The translations under genes and the position numbers were made by a program. Of a stretch of DNA of 39,260 nucleotides, positions 16,553-24,513 are shown piece after piece. This DNA is from Deltaproteobacteria bacterium (GTDB lineage Bacteria > Desulfobacterota > Desulfarculia > Adiutricales > Adiutricaceae). The notes beneath the pieces were generated by a model. The model was not told the origin of the DNA. It was given only the letters and a program-made list of their open reading frames with translations, and did no database searches. Each line of letters begins with the position of its first letter. Positions within the stretch are counted from its first letter, which is position 1. The stretch spans positions 1 through 39,260 of the forward strand of contig JAITRL010000357.1 of the NCBI GenBank assembly GCA_031288415.1. The letters are read 5' to 3'.

Positions 16553-16899
16553 ACCTCCGCGGCAGGCGGATCGGCCCCGCGGCCGGCGCGGGGCTCGAGC
16601 GGAGCGCCCTTCGGCAAGGCGCGGATGAGCCGTCTTGTATCCTGTCGGCCTTGAGGCCTGCCGCGCGGCGCCTGCGGAACGTCCAGGGCCGCCGTCTGCC
16701 GGCCGCGGGGCTGTCCCGGCCTGCCGCTTGGCAGGCCGGCCTGTCCGCAAAACGTCGATCAGCCTGTCCGCCTGCCAATCGGCCTGTCAGCCTGCCTGCC
16801 GGAGCGCCCGCGGTTCCGCCGGCCGACGGGCCGGGGCGCCGCGCGGGCGGGCGCTTCGGCCGCGGGCAGGGCCGCCTCAAGATGACGGCCTTGTCTACG
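16553..16899. other. Gene-free convergent spacer with CCTGCC/CCTGTC repeats
   Basis: It lies between dtd (+) and the fliE terminator (-). A perfect 10-bp hairpin at 16716-16739 (CCGGCCTGCC, loop GCTT) has no T-run. From there to about 16800 the motif GCCTGCC/GCCTGTC recurs at least seven times at irregular spacing. No gene was recognised. Confidence 0.45.
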
Positions 16900-16900
16900 G

Positions 16901-16944
16901 GACAAGGAAAGGCACGGCGCCCGCGCGGGCGCGGGCGCCGTGCC
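16901..16944 (-). terminator. Terminator of the flgB-flgC-fliE operon
   Basis: A perfect 14-bp stem (GGCACGGCGCCCGC at 16911-16924 with 16931-16944) and a 6-nt loop lie 58 bp past the fliE stop. On the minus strand it is followed by TTTCCTTGTCCC, a short, imperfect T-tract. The stem is very stable, so termination is likely. Confidence 0.75.
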
Positions 16945-17001
16945 CCATCCGGCGCCGCGGGCGCGCGCCTGCCTGCCGCCCCGCGCGGGCGCGGGAGCCG
17001 C

Positions 17002-17295
17002 CTAGAACTGCATCCTCTGGACTTCCTGGTACGCGTTGAGGACCTTGTTGCGCACCTGCATGAGCATCTTGAAGGAAGTCTCCGCCTTGCTCATGGAGAT
17101 GAGGGTCTCGTGGATGTTCCCGTTCCGTCCGGTGGCCAGCTCCTCCATGGCGGTCTTGGCCTGGAACTGCATGTTGTTGGTGTTGACGAAGGTGGCCTTC
17201 AGGTGATCCGCGAAACCCGGGCGGTTGTCCTTGCGCGCGCAGTTCGCGGGGAGCATCTGGAGGGGGGTCCCGCCTGACCTCACTGATCCGAGCAT
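17002..17295 (-). CDS. fliE: Flagellar hook-basal body protein FliE
   Basis: 97 residues, the usual FliE length. FliE links the MS ring to the proximal rod. The C-terminal half carries the family signature: FVNTNNMQFQAKTAMEELATG, then NIHETLISMSKAETSFKMLMQVRNKVLNAYQEVQRMQF. The N-terminus is short and variable, as usual. ATG 17295 has AAGGAGA six bases upstream. It is the third gene after flgB and flgC and is followed by a strong hairpin, so fliF-fliG do not follow it here as they do in many clusters. Confidence 0.95.
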   Translation of the reverse strand: MLGSVRSGGTPLQMLPANCARKDNRPGFADHLKATFVNTNNMQFQAKTAMEELATGRNGNIHETLISMSKAETSFKMLMQVRNKVLNAYQEVQRMQF

Positions 17296-17392
17296 GTTCT
17301 TCTCCTTGCGCCGCGGGCGCGGCGGCGGCAGGCGGCGCCGGAAGGGGCGCGGGCCGCGAGAGGGCTTCCTCAGGGCGCCGGCCCCGGCAGGG

Positions 17393-17827
17393 CTACCTCA
17401 ACAGGTCGAGGGACTTGAGGGCCATGTTCTGGGCCGCGGTGGCGGCCGTGATGTTGGCCTCGTAGCTCCCCTTTGACGATATCATGTCCACCATCTCCTG
17501 GACGACGTTCACGTTGGGGTAGAGGGCGTACCCGAACTCGTCGGCCTCCGGGTGGGAGGGGTCGAAGACCAGCTTGAAGTCCCGCCTGTCCTCCATGATC
17601 TCCCGCACCTGCACGTCCTTGAGCTGGCCGTCCAGGCGCGGGCGCGCGCCCCTGGGGCCGCTGAAGTACGGCGCCGTCTCGAAAATGGGCACCTTGCGCC
17701 GGTACGGCCCGCCGTCGGGAGTGCGGGTGGTGTTCATGTGGCTCAGGTTCATGGCCACCATGTTCATGCGCTGCCGCTGGCTGGTGAGGCCGGACTGGCT
17801 TATGTCCATGGAGTTCAGGAAGTCCAT
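17393..17827 (-). CDS. flgC: Flagellar basal-body rod protein FlgC
   Basis: 144 residues, normal length for this proximal rod protein, exported by the flagellar type III apparatus. The N-terminal rod motif (ISQSGLTSQRQRMNMVAMNLSHMNTTRT) and the C-terminal coiled segment (YPNVNVVQEMVDMISSKGSYEANITAATAAQNMALKSLDLLR) are both clear. The usual ANxxTxG motif is modified to LSHMNTTRTPDGG. It starts 6 bp after the flgB stop, with AGGT about nine bases before its ATG. Confidence 0.96.
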   Translation of the reverse strand: MDFLNSMDISQSGLTSQRQRMNMVAMNLSHMNTTRTPDGGPYRRKVPIFETAPYFSGPRGARPRLDGQLKDVQVREIMEDRRDFKLVFDPSHPEADEFGYALYPNVNVVQEMVDMISSKGSYEANITAATAAQNMALKSLDLLR

Positions 17828-17833
17828 CTGAGG

Positions 17834-18274
17834 TTACCTCGATCCGCCTTCGCCGATGGCGTACTTAAGGGTGTCGAACTCTTTGGCGAGCATCTGCACC
17901 GTGGTGTTGTAGATGAGCTGGTTTTTCGTCAGGAGGGTCATCTCCTTGTCGATGTCCAGCTTGTCGTCATCGTACTCGTCGTAGCCGTAGGGGGACATCC
18001 TGACGGCCTGGCTGGCCCTGTCGAAGGCGGACATGAGGTCCCTGGACGGGATGTGGCGCCTGTCGGTCTGCCGGACGTCGAGTTCAGTGCCGTTGCCGGG
18101 CAGCCTCTGCGCGAGCACCCTCTCGAAGTTCAGGTGCCTGGCCCTGAACCCGGGCACATCCTTGTTGGCGAGGTTGGCCGCCGTGAAGTCATGGCGGGCC
18201 AGCCTCAGCCCCAGCGTGCCCTGCATGATGCCGAACTGGCTGGAGAACAGGTTGTGGTTGAGGTCAGTTGTCAT
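17834..18274 (-). CDS. flgB: Flagellar basal-body rod protein FlgB
   Basis: 146 residues. The rod-protein N-terminus reads LARHDFTAANLANKDVPGFRARHLNFERVL, the FlgB version of the common rod motif. The C-terminal helix is EMTLLTKNQLIYNTTVQMLAKEFDTLKYAIGEGG. An acidic insertion (YDEYDDDKLDIDKE, 98-111) precedes it. ATG 18274 has AAGGAG six bases upstream; the frame stays open to 18748, but that extension is unlike any rod protein. First gene of flgB-flgC-fliE, 62 bp behind a sigma-54-type promoter. Confidence 0.95.
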   Translation of the reverse strand: MTTDLNHNLFSSQFGIMQGTLGLRLARHDFTAANLANKDVPGFRARHLNFERVLAQRLPGNGTELDVRQTDRRHIPSRDLMSAFDRASQAVRMSPYGYDEYDDDKLDIDKEMTLLTKNQLIYNTTVQMLAKEFDTLKYAIGEGGSR

Positions 18275-18335
18275 GTGGGCTCCTTGCCCCTCGCGGGGCC
18301 GGGGCGCGCGGGAAGGGCGCCTTATGCGCACTGCC

Positions 18336-18352
18336 AAGCAAACGCCGGGCCA
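18336..18352 (-). promoter_or_regulatory. Sigma-54 (RpoN) promoter of flgB-flgC-fliE
   Basis: The minus strand reads TGGCCCGGCGTTTGCTT: exact GG-N10-GC spacing, -24 box TGGCCCG (one mismatch to TGGCACG) and a perfect -12 box TTGC. The predicted start is about 50 nt before the flgB ATG. RpoN-dependent middle flagellar genes are common in polarly flagellated proteobacteria. Confidence 0.8.
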
Positions 18353-18442
18353 GCTTTTCGGGGCGGCCGGAAATAGGCTTCGCCGCTGTCCAAACGGCGG
18401 CCCCCGGCCTCGGGAAGGGAGGTCAGGGCGCAGGGCTTTGGC

Positions 18443-18520
18443 GGCCCTCAGTCCCGGAGGAGGCCTTGCCTGTCCTTGAGGGGCCCTCAGTCCCGGAGGA
18501 GGCCTTGCCTGTCCTTGAGG
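18443..18520. repeat. Exact 39-bp tandem duplication upstream of flgB
   Basis: Positions 18443-18481 and 18482-18520 are identical, starting with GGCCCTCAGTCCCGGAGGAG. A partial GC-rich continuation follows. The array lies about 90-170 bp upstream of the sigma-54 -24 element, where enhancer-binding activators usually dock. Confidence 0.9.
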
Positions 18521-19348
18521 GGCCGGCCCTCCGCCTTGAGGCGGCCTCCCGCTTCGCCGGGGAGGCGTCAGGCGCCGCTGAAGAACTCCAGCCTCCCTGA
18601 AGCCGGCCTCCGCGACGTCAAGGCGCGGATAACGGCGGAGGCCTGTCCCCTTGCGGCCGGGGCGCCGCAAATCCCCCGCTTCGCCGGCGGCGGCGTCAGA
18701 AAAGCGGACAGGGAAAAATTGCGGAGGCCCCGGCCGGCGCCGCTGCATGAGCCTGCCGGAAAAATTCAGTCCTCATTGAGCTTCAGCCGTCACGTCTTCC
18801 GAACGCGCGGGAGCGGCTTAAGGGTCGGGCGGCCTTAAGGGGAAAGCCGCGGAGGGGCGGCGAGGCGGTCCGCTGTCCCGCGCGCGGGAGTTCAGGCTCG
18901 AGGACAGCCTCAGCTTAAGCTTCCGCCGCCCTTCAGGCGGCGGTTAAGGAGCTTGAGGGACAAGCGCTCGCGGCGAGCGTTCCCGGACGCGCCTGCGGCC
19001 GCGGACGCCGGCGCGCGCGACGGAAATCCCGTCACGCGGTTTCGCCCCGAGGCGCTTGAGGGAACGCCTAAGCTCAAGCGCGCGAAGGTTCTCAGGCGAT
19101 CCTCAGGCGTACCTCTGGCGATCCCTGCCGCCGCCCGGCGGGCGGCAGGGCGATAACCTTCGGAACCGCGTTCAGGCCCCTGTTTCGGGGGCCGTCCATG
19201 CGGCGGCGCTTTCTCCGGGCCGATGCGCGACGGTTCGGGACACGCCGCTTTACATGCCCGTTCCGGGCCTGGCCGCCTTGCCCCGTCAACGGCGGCAAAG
19301 GCCCATGGACTCGGGCGGGAGGAAGCGCCCCTGCGCGCCTCTCAGCGC
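18521..19348. other. Gene-free stretch between flgB and azlD
   Basis: No supportable gene. Structures seen: an 8-bp hairpin CCGCCGCC/GGCGGCGG at 18923-18943 with a CTTCA loop; a 10-bp hairpin CCCTGCCGCC/GGCGGCAGGG at 19123-19150, about 200 nt past the azlD stop and without a T-run; two copies of a GCGGC-(C)TTAAGGG motif near 18813-18841; and the 11-bp repeats at 19091-19123. Confidence 0.45.
19091..19123. repeat. Three 11-bp tandem repeats (CTCAGGCGATC type)
   Basis: CTCAGGCGATC, CTCAGGCGTAC and CTCTGGCGATC follow without gaps and run straight into the left arm of the 19123-19150 hairpin. Confidence 0.75.
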
Positions 19349-19663
19349 TCAGAAAGGCGCCGCGCCTAACACGTCAAGGAGCCAGAAGACCAGGAGCCCG
19401 CCGGCTATGGTCAGGAGATCCCGGCCGAAAGCCAGGGCCAGCGCGAGCGCCGCCAGGGCCGCGGCCAGCCGCGGGAAGAGGGCCGCCCCTCCCAGGAAGA
19501 ACTCGTGGAAGACCAGGGCCGCCAGCACGGAGACCGGGACGTAGTTCATGGCGTCCGCGACCTTGGGAGGCGGGGAGAGCGGCTTTTTCAGCGAGAGCGC
19601 GAAAGATCTGAGGGCCATCGTGCCGCCCGCGGCGAGCAGGAGGGCCAGCCAGAAGCCGGACAT
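19349..19663 (-). CDS. azlD: AzlD-family branched-chain amino acid export subunit
   Basis: 104 residues, almost wholly hydrophobic, with three to four membrane helices and the family's MALRSFALSLKKPLSPPPKVADAMNYVPVSVLAALVF pattern (R19 and the PxxxxxxxxYVPxAVL-like segment). AzlD is the small partner of AzlC in exporters of branched-chain and related amino acids. The ATG at 19663 follows the AzlC stop by one base, so the pair is translationally coupled. Confidence 0.9.
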   Translation of the reverse strand: MSGFWLALLLAAGGTMALRSFALSLKKPLSPPPKVADAMNYVPVSVLAALVFHEFFLGGAALFPRLAAALAALALALAFGRDLLTIAGGLLVFWLLDVLGAAPF

Positions 19664-19664
19664 T

Positions 19665-20555
19665 TCAGCCTCCCTCCCCGCGCCCGCTTCCCGCGCGGGA
19701 GACGAGCGCGCCGACGGCCACCCCGGCGAGTATGGCCAGGATAAGGCCCAGGCTGAAGGGGGCGCCCCGGAAGATCACCGCGCCGGCGCCGGCGGTCAGG
19801 CCCGCCAAAGCTTTGGGCAGCCTGCCGCCGGAAGTGGACTTGAAGACCGAGATCAGCAGGGCCAGGAAGACCATGGGGATGGCCATGGCGAAGGGCAGCG
19901 TCTCCGGGAGGAAGGACCCTGCGGCGTAGCCCAGGGCAGTCATGGCCTGCCAGCCGGACCAGGTGGGGCCGGCCGCTCCCAGGAAGAACCACGCGGGGCT
20001 GCGGGAGAAGCCTTCCTTCAGGAAGGCCGCCATGCTGATGGAGTAGCTCTCGTCGGTCAGGAAGTAGCCGCGCGCGAGCCCGGAGGCGAGCGAGCCCGGA
20101 GGCCCCAGCCCGGGGGCGAGGGACGCCCCGTAAATGACGAGCCTCAGGTTCACCGCCCAGACGGTCAGGACAAGGGCGAGCGCGTTGACGCCCTCGTTCC
20201 AGAGGTTGAGGAACACGAGCTGCGCGGACCCCGCGAAGATCCCCAGGCTCATGGCCTGGGCCTGGAGGCAGCTCAGGCCGGCGTTTTTGGCCGCCGCCCC
20301 GAAGATGAGCCCGAAAGGCAAGAGTCCCATGAGGATAGGCGCGCCCGCCGCGAAGCCCGCCAGGTAGTCGGACCTGATCGCCTTGAAGCGGGGGCCTGAG
20401 GCGCCCTGCGGCCCGGCGGGGGCGGCGGCGGCTTCCGCGGGCGCGGAGGCCGCCGGTCGGGCGGGCTGCCCCGGCGCGGCGGCTTTCCGGCCCGTCTCCG
20501 CGGCCGGCTTCTCGGGCTTGGCGGGGGAGCCGCCGATGGGGGGCTTGGCGGGCAA
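19665..20555 (-). CDS. azlC: AzlC-family branched-chain amino acid exporter
   Basis: 296 residues. The core from about residue 58 is a normal AzlC: GFAAGAPILMGLLPFGLIFG, then GIFAGSAQLVFLNLW, LTVWAVNLRLVIYGASLAP, LTDESYSISM and several further membrane helices. It probably exports branched-chain amino acids or analogues together with AzlD. The first 55 residues are an Ala/Pro/Gly-rich extension unlike the family. The only start in frame is TTG 20555, with GAGG about ten bases upstream, so the true start is uncertain and might lie nearer the core. A terminator at 20610-20642 separates the gene from the ABC operon. Confidence 0.85.
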   Translation of the reverse strand: MPAKPPIGGSPAKPEKPAAETGRKAAAPGQPARPAASAPAEAAAAPAGPQGASGPRFKAIRSDYLAGFAAGAPILMGLLPFGLIFGAAAKNAGLSCLQAQAMSLGIFAGSAQLVFLNLWNEGVNALALVLTVWAVNLRLVIYGASLAPGLGPPGSLASGLARGYFLTDESYSISMAAFLKEGFSRSPAWFFLGAAGPTWSGWQAMTALGYAAGSFLPETLPFAMAIPMVFLALLISVFKSTSGGRLPKALAGLTAGAGAVIFRGAPFSLGLILAILAGVAVGALVSRAGSGRGEGG

Positions 20556-20609
20556 GGGTCAGAAGCCTCATGAACGGGCGCGCGGGAGCTCCGGCGCGCC
20601 GCGCGGCCG

Positions 20610-20642
20610 AAAAAAAACCGGCGTCTGCCGGGAGACGGCCGG
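20610..20642 (-). terminator. Intrinsic terminator of the ABC importer operon
   Basis: A 9-bp stem with one bulged base (CCGGCGTCT at 20618-20626 with 20633-20642) has a 6-nt loop. On the minus strand it is followed at once by eight T residues (20610-20617). It lies 56 bp past the stop of the ATPase gene and before azlC. Confidence 0.92.
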
Positions 20643-20697
20643 GGGCCCGGGCGCGCGGGAGGGCGGCGGTAAAGGCAGGCGCCTCAGGCGGGCCCCG

Positions 20698-21498
20698 TCA
20701 GCTCAGGATCATGCGGTCCGAGACGGCCCCCTGCACGGCGGGGTTCGCGGCGTGGAAATGGTAGATCAGGTCCTGGACGGTCAGGCGGGACTTCTCCTCG
20801 GCGCTGAAGTCCAGGCAGACCTCCCCGCGGTGCATCATGATGAGCCTTTGGCCGTAGCTGAGGGCCTGCTGCATGTTATGGGTGATCATCACCGCGGTGA
20901 GCCTGTCCCTCTCGATGACGTCGCAGGTCAGGCGCATGACCAGGCCCGCCGTGCGCGGGTCAAGGGCCGCAGTGTGCTCGTCCAGGAGGAGCAGGGACGG
21001 GCGCACCAAAGTGGCCATGAGCAGGGTCAGGGACTGCCTCTGGCCGCCGGAGAGGAAGCCGCAGGGCTCGCCCAGGCGCCTGTCGAGCCCGAGATCCAGG
21101 CTCCCGAGGGCCTCGCGGAAGCGCGCCCGTTCGGCCCGGGTGATCCCCGCGCGCAGGGTCCTGCGCCTCCCGCGGCGCTGGGCCAGGGCCATGTTCTCCT
21201 CGATGGTCATGGAGGCGCAGGTGCCCAGCAGGGGATCCTGGAAGACGCGGCCTATGCGGCCCGCCCGGCGATGCTCGGGCCAGCCCGTGATGTCCGTGCC
21301 ATCCAGCACGATCCTGCCTTCGTCGGGAATGGCGGCCCCGGCGATGCAGGCGAGCAGGGTGGACTTGCCCGCGCCGTTGGAGCCGATCACGGAGACGAAC
21401 TCCCCCGGCCGCACGTCGAGGTCCAGGCGGCAGAGGGCCCGCAGCTCGTTGGCCGTGCCGCGGGCGAAATACTTGGAGAGCCCCCTGACCTTAAGCAT
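20698..21498 (-). CDS. ABC transporter ATP-binding protein
   Basis: 266 residues; nucleotide-binding subunit of the importer encoded with the next two genes. Walker A is GSNGAGKST (39-47), the signature is LSGGQRQ, Walker B is LLLLDEHTAALDP with the catalytic Glu, and the switch His is in ITHNMQQAL. This type partners permeases related to branched-chain amino acid transporters and PF04392-type binding proteins (for example TrpXYZ-like systems). Either GTG 21501 or ATG 21498 could start it; both overlap the permease stop, which indicates coupled translation. It is the last gene of the operon. Confidence 0.93.
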   Translation of the reverse strand: MLKVRGLSKYFARGTANELRALCRLDLDVRPGEFVSVIGSNGAGKSTLLACIAGAAIPDEGRIVLDGTDITGWPEHRRAGRIGRVFQDPLLGTCASMTIEENMALAQRRGRRRTLRAGITRAERARFREALGSLDLGLDRRLGEPCGFLSGGQRQSLTLLMATLVRPSLLLLDEHTAALDPRTAGLVMRLTCDVIERDRLTAVMITHNMQQALSYGQRLIMMHRGEVCLDFSAEEKSRLTVQDLIYHFHAANPAVQGAVSDRMILS

Positions 21499-22405
21499 CA
21501 CGGGCCGCCTTCCCGCCTTTCCTGCGCAGCGAGTCCCTGAACCTCGGCAGGACCAGGGCGGCCACGACCAGGGCGGCCGTCAGGAGCTTGAGGTCCGAAG
21601 GCTGGAAGGCGATCCCCCAGGGCTTGAAGCTAAGGGCGGCCGCGATCGCCAGGCGGTAGACGACGGATCCCATGACGACGGACAGGATCACGACGGCGAT
21701 CCTGCGGCCGCCCAAGATCGTCTCGCCGATGACTATCGAGGCGAGGCCCGCGACTATGGTGCCCACTCCCATGCCGACGTCGGCGATCCCCTGGTTCTGG
21801 GCGATGAGGGCGCCCGATAGGGCCACCAGGGAGTTGGAGATGCCCACCCCGGTTATGACGGTGAAGTTGGTGTTGACGCCCAGGCTGGTGATCATCTTCG
21901 GGTTCGCGCCGGTGGCGAGCAGGGCCTGGCCGTACTCTGTGCGGATGAGCCAGACGAGGGCCAGGATGACCGCCGAGACGAGGATCACGAAAAGGATGTT
22001 CGAGGCCAGGAAGGGGGAGACGTCGAGCGACCTGATGGGATCGAATACCGTGGGCATGCCCACGAGGGCTATGTTGGGCCTTCCTCCCATCACCCTGATG
22101 TTCACGCTGTAGAGCGCGGTCATGGTGAGGATGGAGGCGAGCAGGTGGAGGATCTTGAGCTTGGTGGTGAGGAAGCCCGTCACCGTGCCGGCCGCGAAGC
22201 CGGCGGCCATGGCGGGCAGGAGCGAGAGGAAGGGGTTCAGGCCTTTGGTCACGCACACCGCGGAGACGGCAGCCCCCAGGGTGAGGCTGCCGTCCACGGT
22301 CAGGTCAGGGAAGTCCAGCACTCTGAAGGTGAGGTACACCCCGAGGGCCATCAGCCCGTAGGCGAGCCCGAGCTCTATGGCCCCTGAAAAGGCGTAAAGG
22401 CTCAC
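21491..22405 (-). CDS. ABC transporter permease (branched-chain amino acid type)
   Basis: 304 residues with eight or more hydrophobic segments. FPDLTVDGSLTLGAAV, LRTEYGQALLATGANP-like RTEYGQALLATGANPKMITSLGVN and the GIADVGMGVGTIVAGLASIVIGE segment are characteristic of the permeases that accompany PF04392 binding proteins. It forms the inner-membrane channel and docks the ATPase. The start GTG 22405 overlaps the binding-protein stop by four bases (GTGA). Confidence 0.93.
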   Translation of the reverse strand: MSLYAFSGAIELGLAYGLMALGVYLTFRVLDFPDLTVDGSLTLGAAVSAVCVTKGLNPFLSLLPAMAAGFAAGTVTGFLTTKLKILHLLASILTMTALYSVNIRVMGGRPNIALVGMPTVFDPIRSLDVSPFLASNILFVILVSAVILALVWLIRTEYGQALLATGANPKMITSLGVNTNFTVITGVGISNSLVALSGALIAQNQGIADVGMGVGTIVAGLASIVIGETILGGRRIAVVILSVVMGSVVYRLAIAAALSFKPWGIAFQPSDLKLLTAALVVAALVLPRFRDSLRRKGGKAARDA

Positions 22406-23352
22406 TGGACGGTTACTTGCGCCCTGGAGAGCACGGCTTCGGGTATCTGGATGCCGAACTTCTCGGCATAGCCCGGGTTGACGATCAGGGTGAACTCGGT
22501 CTGCTCCTCGACCGGGATGTCGGCCGGCTTGGCCCCTTCCGTGAGGATCCTGGCGGCCATGCGGCCGGTCTGGCGGCCGAGCTGGTAGTAGCTGATGGAG
22601 AGGATCGCGGGCCCGGCCTGGGAAGCCGTGCCGTCGTCGGACGGGTAGACGGGGATCTTGGCGTCAAGGCTCACTTTGAGCACGGATTCGACGCTGGCGA
22701 TCACGGTGTTGTCGGTGGGCAGGTAGATGGCATCTACCTTGCCCACGAGGCTCTGCGCCGCCGCCATTACGCCCGCGGTGTCCGGGGTGACGGCTTCCAC
22801 GAACTCGAGGCCCAGGTCGGCCGCGGACTTGCGGGCGAGCTGCACCTGCACGACGGAGTTGCTCTCGCCGGCGTTGTAGACGACGCCGATTCTCTTGGCG
22901 CCGGGCTGCACCTCCCTGATGAGGGCGAGCTGGGCCGCGACGGGATTGATGTCGGTGGTGCCCGTGACGTTGCCGCCGGGTTTGGCGGTCGAGGCGACCA
23001 GCTTGGCGTCCACAGGGTCGGTCACCGCGGTGAAGAGGATGGGGATGTCCTTCACGCGCTGGGCCGTGACCTGGGCGGAGGGGGTGGCCACGGCGAGCAC
23101 CAGGTCGGGCTTCTCGTCGTTTATCTGGTTCGCGATCTGGAGGACCGTGGGCATGTCGGCCTGGGCGACGTGGTCGTTGTAGGCGACTTCCAGCCCCAGC
23201 TCGGCGAGCTGCTCCTTGAAGCCGCGCACGGCCTCGTCGAGCGCCTTGTGCTCCACGAACTGGTTGATGGAGATCGTGTAGGCCGAGGCGCCTGCGGCCA
23301 GCCCGAAGGCGGAGACGCAGGCTGCGAGAGTCAGGCAGAGAAAGGTTTTCAT
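22402..23352 (-). CDS. ABC transporter substrate-binding protein (PF04392 family)
   Basis: 316 residues. Signal peptide MKTFLCLTLAACVSAFGLAAGASA with likely cleavage after residue 24, so periplasmic; there is no lipobox. The mature part has the family pattern YTISINQFVEHKALDEAVRGF, then VLAVATPSAQ, PILFTAVTDPVDAKLV, GGNVTGTTD, GVVYNAGESNS and IYLPTDNTVI. The substrate cannot be read; relatives bind tryptophan or other small amino-acid-like ligands. ATG 23352 was chosen because it begins the signal peptide; the frame is open further to 23622. First gene of the three-gene importer operon. Confidence 0.93.
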   Translation of the reverse strand: MKTFLCLTLAACVSAFGLAAGASAYTISINQFVEHKALDEAVRGFKEQLAELGLEVAYNDHVAQADMPTVLQIANQINDEKPDLVLAVATPSAQVTAQRVKDIPILFTAVTDPVDAKLVASTAKPGGNVTGTTDINPVAAQLALIREVQPGAKRIGVVYNAGESNSVVQVQLARKSAADLGLEFVEAVTPDTAGVMAAAQSLVGKVDAIYLPTDNTVIASVESVLKVSLDAKIPVYPSDDGTASQAGPAILSISYYQLGRQTGRMAARILTEGAKPADIPVEEQTEFTLIVNPGYAEKFGIQIPEAVLSRAQVTVQ

Positions 23353-23532
23353 GTGTTCAATCCGCCGCGGGGAATGCGGCCGGCCCCGCGGCGCCTCCGG
23401 TTTTTCGGTTGGGTGAGCGCCCCCTGCCGGGCGGAGCGGCCCGCGCTGGGGGGGCGGAAAGCGGAGCCCGGGGTTCCGCAGCGGGTGGCGGGAACGGCGC
23501 GGGTCGGCGGATTTCACGGGAACTGTCGATCG

Positions 23533-23562
23533 ACTATAAGGCTTTTCCTGCCTGCAAGTCAA
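23533..23562 (-). promoter_or_regulatory. Sigma-70 promoter of the ABC importer operon
   Basis: On the minus strand TTGACT (23557-23562), an 18-bp spacer and TATAGT (23533-23538). The start near 23526 leaves a leader of about 175 nt before the ATG at 23352. No known riboswitch core was recognised in that leader. Confidence 0.72.
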
Positions 23563-24349
23563 TACTGGCAAGGCTTCGGCGCCGCGCCGGGGCTCAGGGA
23601 GACGGCGCCGGGCGGCCGGCAAGGCTCAGGCGGAGTCGGTTCTCCGGCCCTCCGGGCCGTTCGGGGAACTGTCCCGCGCCGGAGCCCCGGAACGCGCCGG
23701 AGGCGCTTGCGGGGCTCCGGCGGGAACGGGGGAGAGGTGGCGTTTCAGGGGAAGGCCGACGGAACGGACGGTACTGGCCAGGGCAAAGGAGCGAGGATTC
23801 CCGTCGGCCGCCGATGGGGGCTCGACGGCCGGCGGCCGGCCCGCGGCGGCCGGGGGGCGCGTGCGCGGCAGCGGCGGGGGAGGGCCCGTGAGAGCGAACG
23901 GGAAAGACAGGGCAGCGGGAGTTCGCTTGACAGCCGCGGGAGGCCGGGAAGGGACCGGCGGATGGAACGGGCCGGCGGCAGGCAGGCCAAGGTTCCGGGG
24001 CTTCGGCTTCCCGGGTCCTGCGCCTCCGGCGGCGGGCGGTCCCGTGCCCCGCAGGGCCTTCGGAGCTGTCCGCCTCCCGCGGCGGACGGCCCCCCGGAGC
24101 GCTTCCCGCGGCGGGAACCGGCGGCCGCGTCTCTGCGCTCGGCGCCGCGGGAAAGAGCCCTGCCGCGCCTTCCTTACAGGAGCGGCGCCATTAGTCGAGA
24201 CGCGCCTGCCCAAGGCTTCAGCAGGCGCCGCCGCCTGCGGGCTTCTTAGGCGGGCTGCCGGCCTCAGGGGCGGGCCGAAGCGTTTAACCGGTTTTCCTTG
24301 TCCGGGCGCATGTCGCAAAATCATCGCCCATGCTCTCGACAGCAGTCAC
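23563..24349. other. Gene-free GC-rich spacer between divergent operons
   Basis: No supportable gene, RNA or regular repeat. The long frames on both strands are low-complexity Arg/Pro/Ala/Gly and resemble no family. Confidence 0.5.
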
Positions 24350-24393
24350 AATTTGCGCTAATTTCGCCCTGTCTTTCACTAATCAGCTAAAAC

Positions 24394-24426
24394 TTTAAAA
24401 AAATTCAGATTTGAAATTTTTTTAAA
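24394..24426. promoter_or_regulatory. AT-only palindrome in an AT-rich island
   Basis: TTTAAAAAAATTCA (24394-24407), a GAT centre and the near-complementary TTGAAATTTTTTTAAA (24411-24426) form a dyad of about 33 bp. A second inverted pair, TTCAGA/TCTGAA, overlaps it. The island (about 24340-24540) is strikingly AT-rich for this DNA and ends in the kinase-operon promoter, so the dyad may be an operator or UP-like element. Confidence 0.55.
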
Positions 24427-24484
24427 ATTCTGAAAAATCAACACTTTACCTTTCAGAAACACCGAGACGTCACTTACATGCAGG

Positions 24485-24513
24485 TTGACAGCCGTATCAG
24501 GCGGCATTATACT
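24485..24513 (+). promoter_or_regulatory. Sigma-70 promoter upstream of the kinase pair
   Basis: Perfect TTGACA (24485-24490), a 17-bp spacer and TATACT (24508-24513). The start should lie near 24520. The first well-supported plus-strand gene begins at 25455, so the leader would be about 930 nt. Confidence 0.85.

Noticed and set aside
22417-24249. 610-codon plus-strand frame opposite the ABC binding protein
   Set aside because: The minus strand has a signal peptide and PF04392 motifs; the plus frame is low-complexity.
24394-24426. AT palindrome as an intrinsic terminator
   Set aside because: The stem is almost all A-T and too weak, and there is no gene end nearby on either strand.
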